13,609 nucleotides of DNA, from the NCBI GenBank assembly GCA_018658605.1, contig JABHUV010000179.1:1-13609 (forward strand), read 5' to 3'. The position numbers and the translations under genes are program-made. The notes beneath the pieces were generated by a model. It searched no databases. It was given only the letters and a program-made list of their open reading frames with translations, and had not been told where the DNA came from. Position 1 is the first letter of the stretch; every line of letters starts with the position of its first letter. Source of the stretch: Planctomycetaceae bacterium. GTDB lineage: Bacteria; Planctomycetota; Planctomycetia; Pirellulales; Pirellulaceae. This document shows, in pieces, positions 8,447-13,609 of the stretch.

Positions 8447-9643
8447 ATGACTAACATATTCAGACAACTAGCCTGCTTTGGCGAAGAAGACTTCTTTACA
8501 GCCTCACTCGCTTTGTTTATTGAACGTAACGAATCGTTCCGCAACGCCTTCTTGAATTGGATTGAACCACACGTCGGTGAAACACTCACCAGTAAATCTT
8601 GGACTATCGAACTTCAGAAGATGCACCACAGCGCTTACGGGGATGCGTATCTCGATATGGTCTTGATGAACGCAGAGTTAGAATTATGGTTCGAACATAA
8701 AGTAGGCGCTGCTCTTGGCAAATACAAAGACTCCGACGGCAATCACGTCGATCAGATTGAAAAATACCTCGACACCGCAGCACGAGTAATGACTGGGATC
8801 GACAATGGAAAGGACAATGTTCCATGGCCAACAGCGGGACCGACCGTTGAAGGGCAGGGCAGAGTACTTCTTTTCTATATTTCTCGTTCCGGCAAACAGC
8901 TCGATGCCAACAGATACTCGGGACGCATCCACTGCACCGGCAACTCGGGGGTCGTTATTCCAGAGGATAATGCCTCACTACGATGGAAGGATTTCTACCC
9001 CCTCGGCAAAGCAGCACTGGAAGATAGCTTACACGGAAACCATGGCGTATTCGAGGCCACGCTGACTCAGCAGTTTCTTGACTATTGGACTGGGATTAAG
9101 GGAATGTGGCGCCAACTTGAATTCAGCGATGAATGGCTTGAACTACTCCCCAATTCAGATGATCTCTCTGTCGCTAACCCCGCGCCGTTCATCAATTATC
9201 TCGATGAAATTGAAGAAGAATTTGCCTCTCGACTGGATTGGGAAATAACGGAACACTGGGAAGGGACTACCGTTGTTTTTAGAACGCCTATTAGTTCCGC
9301 GCCAAAGGTCGAATTCCGTGGAATAAGTACCATTGAAGAAATCCCAGATTATCACCCATCGCTCGGTAACGAAACAGTACAAATTATAATTCGGTTAGAC
9401 TCCGACACTGCCATTCCGCCTCGACCGCCAAACACTTCGCAATTCGAAAACTTCAAGGGCCTTGTTGCACATAAACGTTCCGGCAACAAGGACATAATAT
9501 ACGTGTATGTTGGGGTTACTAAATGGAATGAAATCCATACGAAAAACTGGCGCTATCAGCAACTATTGTTAGCTTTTGTTGCCGGGTTACGAATGGCAGA
9601 GCGTGAATTCGACATAGTAATTCCAAATCTCGATGAGTTTTAG
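8447..9643 (+). CDS. Probable PD-(D/E)XK nuclease-fold protein (PDDEXK_4-like)
   Basis: A 398-residue protein with no signal peptide, so cytoplasmic, unlike every other gene with a visible N-terminus here. The N-terminus (EEDFFTASLALFIER, then a hydrophobic helix) resembles the opening of PD-(D/E)XK superfamily proteins of the PF14281 type. The core fits the nuclease pattern: D70 in AYLDMVL, then E83-H-K85 in LWFEHKVGA after a beta strand, then Q103-x3-Y107 in DQIEKYL. A strand (RVLLFYISRSGK) follows. The C-terminal half (about 220-398) is not recognised. Relatives are often annotated as hypothetical or linked to defence or DNA repair; the function here is not established. The start is supported by GAGGGG 6 bases upstream. 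The gene is single, divergent from the PPC operon and convergent with the deacetylase-like gene. Assignment rests on motifs read by eye. Confidence 0.72.
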   Translation: MTNIFRQLACFGEEDFFTASLALFIERNESFRNAFLNWIEPHVGETLTSKSWTIELQKMHHSAYGDAYLDMVLMNAELELWFEHKVGAALGKYKDSDGNHVDQIEKYLDTAARVMTGIDNGKDNVPWPTAGPTVEGQGRVLLFYISRSGKQLDANRYSGRIHCTGNSGVVIPEDNASLRWKDFYPLGKAALEDSLHGNHGVFEATLTQQFLDYWTGIKGMWRQLEFSDEWLELLPNSDDLSVANPAPFINYLDEIEEEFASRLDWEITEHWEGTTVVFRTPISSAPKVEFRGISTIEEIPDYHPSLGNETVQIIIRLDSDTAIPPRPPNTSQFENFKGLVAHKRSGNKDIIYVYVGVTKWNEIHTKNWRYQQLLLAFVAGLRMAEREFDIVIPNLDEF

Positions 9644-9652
9644 ACCTATCTT

Positions 9653-9675
9653 AAAACAATCTCGACCGAGTTTTT
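9653..9675. terminator. Weak AT-rich hairpin between convergent genes
   Basis: AAAAC (9653-9657) can pair with GTTTT (9670-9674) around a loop containing CTCGACCGAG. A run of five T ends at 9675 on the plus strand and A-rich sequence gives U on the minus strand. The position, 10 bases after the nuclease-fold stop and just beyond the end of the deacetylase-like gene, fits a bidirectional terminator, but the stem is weak. Confidence 0.3.
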
Positions 9676-9697
9676 GAACAGCAGCGGTCAATTACGT

Positions 9698-11071
9698 TTA
9701 CCATTGAATTTGTGACACACCCTTAGGTAAATCAAAACACATAACTAACCCTTTGGAATCCGCGTGCCAAGTTCCGCTACGCAACAGACGAGTCTCAGTC
9801 ACGCCTTGCAACGCGACAGTCTGGTTTTCAACAATGAATCTAGGCGGACTGTTAGTTGCCACAACACCGGGCACCCGCACGGTAAACTTCGGGGCACCAA
9901 ACGGTGCATTCAATGATATCTTTCGATCTGCGAAGGTAATACGAGTTAGTTCCTTGGCCGTCCAATAGCGCCCTATTTCGCTGAGCTTCATCCAAATAGT
10001 TTGGTCGCCAAAACGACTGTTAAGCGTCTCGACGACTCGCTTAAACGCTGTAAATCCTTTTTTGGTTCCCTGTGTGTACATGCCTGGCCAATGGCACAGC
10101 ATCACGGCGGGTTCTCCTCGCTTTATCAATTCCACCATCCGTCCACTCGTGCCCGCTTCATTTGCATATCGGTCTGGTTCACTTTGGCGGTCGCCGTCCC
10201 AACCGCCAAACCAGTCGCCAGTGCAGGCCGGTACATTCACGGTAACCTTGGGGTCGGAACTATCGACGTTTCGAACATGCTCCAATCTCGGCTGAGCGCT
10301 TTCATCACCATTGACGACATATTTAAAATAGTGTGGGAGCTCACTGCCATATACATCTCGGACGGCCTCGTGCACCGCGAGTGGCAGTTCATCTTTGACT
10401 AAATTACCGAAGCCGCCTGGGGTCGTAACACCTTGGCAGGGTAGTCCACAATTCTTCAGAATCCGGAGAGCGTAGGCTAGATAAGCAGCCATTTCATCGA
10501 CACTCTTTTTTGTACGAGGATATGAATTCTCCATAGTGGCAGGGTTGATTTGCTGCATTGGACGACCCGTTTTTATATCAATCACCCTCGTATGCGTAAT
10601 CATTTCGGGGTGGATATCCCAATTTGGCACCATCAATTCACGGACTAGTTTCAAGCTTGCCTGCAACTGTTTTTGAGACCAACCTGGCAACTCTCTGTCC
10701 ACCCAACCTACGCACGCGGGAAACGGGACAATACTGTATTTCCCTTTAACTCCATGCTGAGCGCACCATTGGCCAAATTCACGAACAAACGAATCAGGGA
10801 TTTCTCGTGGCCATGTTTTCCACGGCTTTTTATACTCATTGCGTTCAGGCCACGCTGTTGCAAATTGGGGCATGCAGAAATGCCCCATGTTGACGAGGCA
10901 AGTTGAATCATCAACGACGAATGATAGGGGAACGCGTAGTTGGGGGTTAAGTACTGTAACAGCCTGAGGGTTCGCAACCTCACTAGCAGCAATAGCTGGC
11001 CATGCTTGAAACGCAGAAAGGGCAGCACCGGTAGCGAGAAATTCCCGACGCGAGTGATAGTAATTAGTCAT
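9698..11071 (-). CDS. Polysaccharide deacetylase-like protein with Tat signal
   Basis: A 457-residue protein starting MTNYYHSRREFLATGAALSA, a clear twin-arginine signal, so exported folded. The body resembles the beta/alpha barrel of polysaccharide deacetylases (NodB-like). VVDDST (D54, D55) matches the catalytic/metal Asp pair, WDIHPEMITHT gives two His (H154, H160) in the place of the metal-binding motif, TTPGGFG (216-222) is in the place of the substrate loop, and MLCHWPGMY (H327) is near the end of the barrel. The His spacing differs from the classical H-x3-H, so the substrate and even hydrolase activity are uncertain. About 80 C-terminal residues look like a small beta domain. AAGG 7 bases upstream supports the start. 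It follows the sulfatase by 82 bases on the same strand, consistent with a two-gene unit acting on a modified polysaccharide. Confidence 0.75.
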   Translation of the reverse strand: MTNYYHSRREFLATGAALSAFQAWPAIAASEVANPQAVTVLNPQLRVPLSFVVDDSTCLVNMGHFCMPQFATAWPERNEYKKPWKTWPREIPDSFVREFGQWCAQHGVKGKYSIVPFPACVGWVDRELPGWSQKQLQASLKLVRELMVPNWDIHPEMITHTRVIDIKTGRPMQQINPATMENSYPRTKKSVDEMAAYLAYALRILKNCGLPCQGVTTPGGFGNLVKDELPLAVHEAVRDVYGSELPHYFKYVVNGDESAQPRLEHVRNVDSSDPKVTVNVPACTGDWFGGWDGDRQSEPDRYANEAGTSGRMVELIKRGEPAVMLCHWPGMYTQGTKKGFTAFKRVVETLNSRFGDQTIWMKLSEIGRYWTAKELTRITFADRKISLNAPFGAPKFTVRVPGVVATNSPPRFIVENQTVALQGVTETRLLRSGTWHADSKGLVMCFDLPKGVSQIQW

Positions 11072-11153
11072 AAAGGTGCCTTAATTTAAATAGAACCCGC
11101 ACCCCCGTAGCATTACACCGCGGCAGTTTTAGGGAATACCAAACGAACCGCCT

Positions 11154-12821
11154 CTATCTTTCAGTGCCCACCGGGCGTTCCAAGTAGTCAGGATTTACTA
11201 TAGGCATCCGGGCCTTTACCTCCACTCGCCAAGCATTTAACAATGCCTGCAACTCTTCCACTTTGGCCGGCTCACGTGCTGCTAGATTTTTTTGTTCGCC
11301 AATATCATTTCTCAGGTTAAACAACTGAACCGCTGAATTCTCAAAATACTCGAGCAATTTGTAATCTCCAACGCGAATAGCGCCCCCTGGACTCTGCATC
11401 CCGTGATTACTGTAATGTGGAAAATGCCAATAAATCGCCTTCCGCGATAATTTACCACCTCCTGTTAATAATGGCGTCAAACTAACTCCATCAACGTGCT
11501 GTTCAGACCGTGCAGGCAACCCCGCCATCTCCAAAATCGTCGGATAAAAATCTGTGCTCATCACCGGTTCGTCGCATACAACTCCGCTGCGCCCCTGCTG
11601 CGGCCAGCGAACAATCAACGGTTCGCGAATACCTCCCTCATAAAGCCAACCCTTCGCCCCCCGCAGTGGCAAGTTCGACGTCGCATAGGCACGGTCCAGC
11701 TTCTCCGGCGATACTATCCGCAGCGGATTGCCAAAATTAGCCGCTGACATTCCACCGTTGTCTGAAAAGAAAATAACAATCGTATCCTTTTCAAGCCCTA
11801 ACTTTTTCAGCTTCGCCAAGATACGCCCTAAGCTCTGGTCCATTGCCTCAACCATGGCCGCGAATTGAACATTATCCTGACGCTGCTTGATCTTTACCGT
11901 CCGATCCGAAAATACACGATAGCCCTCATGCTCCCGACCCGCCGGTAGGCTATTCACTTCCTCTGAAATTGAGTTAGGGGCACCTTCCAAGACAAACGCG
12001 GGAGCATTCGACGGTTTCGAGTTTGCCAATCGTTTCCGGTAATCGGCTACCAAATCATTCCTACCCTGAATCGGGTCGTGAACGGCAAAATGTGACAAAT
12101 ACAGAAAAAAGGGGTGGTCCTGATTCACTTCCATGAACTTTTCTGCCTCGTCGGTCAAACGGTCGGTGAGATACTCGTTCTCTTTACCAGCGAGCCCGTT
12201 AAATCCAAACGGCGCATGATACCCCGATTTTGGCCAACCCTTATTCCAGCTCGGTATTTGAACATCAAACCCCTGACTGCGTGGTCCGTGCGGTTCTTCG
12301 CCTAAATGCCATTTTCCAATATGCGCGGTATTGTACCCGTGCGCTTTTAACGCTTCAGCAATCGTCACTTCACTCTCTGGTAAATATTGATGGATCGGAG
12401 CATTTTGGAGTTTTTGAAACGAAAACTCCCGGCGTCCCGGCAACCAATCTGTTAATTGCAGACGAGCTGGATATTTCCCTGTCATAATACTTGCTCGAGT
12501 TGGCGAACAAACATGACAAGCCGCATACGCACTCGTAAACCTAACTCCTTGCTTAGCAAATCGGTCGATATTGGGCGTGCGGTAAAAGGTGCTTCCATAA
12601 ACTCCGGTATCTCGCCAGCCTAAATCGTCTACCAAAAAGAATACAATGTTAGGATGTTCGCGTTCGACTGCTAATAGGACACTAGACTGAGTCGATAAAA
12701 GCAACCACCAAACGCAAGCAAATAATTTTACTAATCGCGGCAACGTTAAGAGGGTCTTCGCGCCATATATATGTCCACACGTTACACGCTCGGCAAAAAA
12801 ACAAATAGGAAGACAGATCAT
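11154..12821 (-). CDS. Type I (formylglycine-dependent) sulfatase, exported
   Basis: A 555-residue arylsulfatase-type enzyme that hydrolyses sulfate esters, here probably on a polysaccharide or other glycan. Visible active-site marks: VDDLGW (D65, D66) for calcium; C105-S-P-T-R109, the CxPxR signature whose Cys is converted to formylglycine; TGKYP; GKWHLG (K170, H172); H248 in FAVHD; SDNGG (D354, N355); K390 in LRGAKGW and the EGGIRE motif. Activity needs a formylglycine-generating enzyme encoded elsewhere. The N-terminus has a hydrophobic segment (VKLFACVWWLLLS, about 31-43), a Sec-type signal with a long n-region. The ATG follows directly after an in-frame TAA, so this is the longest possible frame. 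No ribosome binding site is seen, and a TTG at 12743 would give a more normal signal. It heads the pair with the deacetylase-like gene and is divergent from the DUF1501 gene at 13094. Confidence 0.95.
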   Translation of the reverse strand: MICLPICFFAERVTCGHIYGAKTLLTLPRLVKLFACVWWLLLSTQSSVLLAVEREHPNIVFFLVDDLGWRDTGVYGSTFYRTPNIDRFAKQGVRFTSAYAACHVCSPTRASIMTGKYPARLQLTDWLPGRREFSFQKLQNAPIHQYLPESEVTIAEALKAHGYNTAHIGKWHLGEEPHGPRSQGFDVQIPSWNKGWPKSGYHAPFGFNGLAGKENEYLTDRLTDEAEKFMEVNQDHPFFLYLSHFAVHDPIQGRNDLVADYRKRLANSKPSNAPAFVLEGAPNSISEEVNSLPAGREHEGYRVFSDRTVKIKQRQDNVQFAAMVEAMDQSLGRILAKLKKLGLEKDTIVIFFSDNGGMSAANFGNPLRIVSPEKLDRAYATSNLPLRGAKGWLYEGGIREPLIVRWPQQGRSGVVCDEPVMSTDFYPTILEMAGLPARSEQHVDGVSLTPLLTGGGKLSRKAIYWHFPHYSNHGMQSPGGAIRVGDYKLLEYFENSAVQLFNLRNDIGEQKNLAAREPAKVEELQALLNAWRVEVKARMPIVNPDYLERPVGTER

Positions 12822-13093
12822 TTAACAGTAGACATTTCTGTTTGCGGTGGAATCGGTTAACAACGCGCTGCGAAGAACGCACTTCTCCATCCTACACTAT
12901 CCTCGATCGCCCGTTAAATTAAACGCACCGTGAGCGTTCACATAAAATGGTCATAATTGGCATAAAAATACGTCCGCCCAATTGATTTGTGTTAACGACA
13001 ATCGTTTCGCTTGACGCGAATGCGTCCCGTTCTTTAAACTTAAAGCTAGTCGCGTGCGAATCGTGATTTGGGCTAATTCAAAAACGGTACCCG
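12822..13093. promoter_or_regulatory. Divergent regulatory spacer between sulfatase and DUF1501 gene
   Basis: This 272-base non-coding gap must hold promoters for both divergent genes. On the minus strand a 22-codon frame (12890-12822, MEKCVLRSALL...) ends in the TAA that touches the sulfatase ATG; I do not call it a gene. The gap carries several short inverted repeats: AACGC/GCGTT (12922-12926 and 12934-12938), overlapping GTGA-GCGT-TCAC (12930-12941), AACGA-CAA-TCGTT (12994-13006) and GACGC-GAAT-GCGTC (13013-13026). It also has three CATAA-starting blocks at 12941, 12952 and 12961. No sulfatase promoter could be assigned. Confidence 0.5.
13011..13040 (+). promoter_or_regulatory. Candidate sigma70-type promoter of the right-hand DUF1501 gene
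   Basis: TTGACG (13011-13016, five of six consensus bases) and TAAACT (13035-13040, four of six) are 18 bases apart, giving a leader of about 47 bases to the ATG at 13094. The -35 overlaps the inverted repeat at 13013-13026, a usual place for repressor binding. This is a consensus match only. Confidence 0.4.
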
Positions 13094-13609
13094 ATGGCAT
13101 CACTAAGTAATAACACTCCAGAACATCCGCATGCTCATCAAGCAGCGCATTTACCTATTTCAAGGCGAACGATGCTCGTCGCGGGTGGCCTTTCGTTCTG
13201 CGGCTCGTCACTACCCGAACTAGTCAACGCTTCCGCGAATCGACGCAACACTAACGGACCCGCCAAATCAACAATTCTAATCTGGCTCAGCGGTGGTGCT
13301 TCACACATCGACACATGGGACATGAAACCCAACGCACCATCAACTGTTCGAGGACCGTTTAATTCGATTCCCACGACTGCCAAGGAATACCGGTTGTGTG
13401 AGCATCTACCAAAACTCGCACAACAAGCCCATCACCTATCTGTAATCCGATCATTAGGTCATTATCGTCGCGGCACCGGAGATCACCATGCCGGGTACTA
13501 CTACAATTTGACTGGGCAACGCCCAGACCCCAGCTTTCCGCAACTTCTAAACGCGCGAAAACCACGGCCTTCAGACTGGCCTGCGATCGGCACTGTCGTT
13601 GGCTACAAG
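13094..13609 (+). CDS. DUF1501 family protein, N-terminal part (3' end outside window)
   Basis: The frame from the ATG at 13094 is open for 172 codons to the right edge, so the gene is cut by the window. The N-terminus starts MASLSNNTPEHPHAHQAAHL, an unusually long and His-rich n-region. It is followed by SRRTMLVAGGLSFCG, a twin-arginine signal (Arg 24-25). The family opening motif is intact: WLSGGASHIDTWDMKP with H71, D73 and D76. Further on, GTGDHHAGYYYNLTG marks a DUF1501 subtype different from the complete genes at 794-2218 and 2293-3624. The fold is alkaline-phosphatase/sulfatase-like and the substrate unknown. Met27 inside the signal is an alternative start but would lose the twin arginine, so 13094 is preferred despite no clear ribosome binding site. 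It is divergent from the sulfatase; a DUF1549/DUF1553 partner may lie to the right. Confidence 0.9.
   Translation, partial: MASLSNNTPEHPHAHQAAHLPISRRTMLVAGGLSFCGSSLPELVNASANRRNTNGPAKSTILIWLSGGASHIDTWDMKPNAPSTVRGPFNSIPTTAKEYRLCEHLPKLAQQAHHLSVIRSLGHYRRGTGDHHAGYYYNLTGQRPDPSFPQLLNARKPRPSDWPAIGTVVGYK

Noticed and set aside
8376..8447. 24-residue N-terminal extension of the PPC protein from an ATG at 8447
   Set aside because: It would overlap the start codon of the divergent nuclease-fold gene and puts non-signal-like residues before a clean Sec signal starting at 8375.
10001..10402. 133-codon plus-strand open frame
   Set aside because: It is antisense to the deacetylase-like gene, whose motifs are continuous across this stretch; a shadow frame.
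12682..12882. 66-codon minus-strand frame at the sulfatase 5' end
   Set aside because: It begins with GTG, overlaps the sulfatase signal-peptide region in another frame and has no recognisable feature.
12930..12941. CRP-like site GTGA-GCGT-TCAC
   Set aside because: The half-sites are 4 bases apart instead of the usual 6, so a CRP/FNR assignment is not supported; kept only as a generic inverted repeat.
1..13609. Mobile element, CRISPR array, tRNA or rRNA
   Set aside because: No transposase or integrase frame, no regular repeat-spacer pattern and no tRNA- or rRNA-like sequence was seen in any spacer; almost all of the window is accounted for by protein genes.

Overview
The window looks like chromosomal DNA from a Planctomycetota bacterium, probably a marine Pirellulales-type lineage. 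Verrucomicrobiota is the main alternative. The inference rests on gene content: four DUF1501 genes, a cytochrome-like BIG2/DUF1549/DUF1553 protein, a large PPC-domain exported protein, a type I sulfatase and a Tat-exported polysaccharide-deacetylase-like protein. This mix of expanded families is typical of planctomycetes. I see no tRNA, rRNA, CRISPR array, insertion sequence or phage gene.

Layout. Positions 2-616 (+) hold the C-terminal part of a DUF1501 gene cut by the left edge. A second, complete DUF1501 gene follows on the same strand (794-2218). It converges on a three-gene minus-strand operon read from right to left: PPC-domain protein (8375-5937), cytochrome-like DUF1549/DUF1553 protein (5929-3656), DUF1501 protein (3624-2293). 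The spacings are 7 and 31 bases. Divergent from this operon across only 71 bases is a plus-strand gene (8447-9643) for a probable PD-(D/E)XK nuclease-fold protein, the one gene that does not fit the envelope/catabolic theme. It converges on a minus-strand pair: sulfatase (12821-11154), then deacetylase-like protein (11071-9698). Divergent from the sulfatase is a fourth DUF1501 gene (13094 onward), cut by the right edge and recognisable only by reading the open frame to the end of the window.

How the genes may work together. DUF1501 proteins share the alkaline-phosphatase/sulfatase fold, and the three with visible N-termini carry twin-arginine signals. The cytochrome-like protein and the PPC protein carry Sec-type signals. 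Sulfatase and deacetylase-like genes are usual neighbours in planctomycete loci thought to process sulfated or acetylated polysaccharides. A working picture is an exported set of glycan-modifying enzymes plus redox or scaffold proteins of unknown chemistry. The substrate cannot be read from the sequence.

Most worth a second look: the isolated nuclease-fold gene, whose ribosome binding site lies inside a perfect small inverted repeat touching its start codon; the 10-base palindromic TATAAT block in the divergent spacer, which would make the PPC operon mRNA start at or next to its ATG; and the inverted-repeat-rich spacer between the sulfatase and the fourth DUF1501 gene. The window is otherwise ordinary planctomycete content, and I do not see a clearly new multi-gene system.
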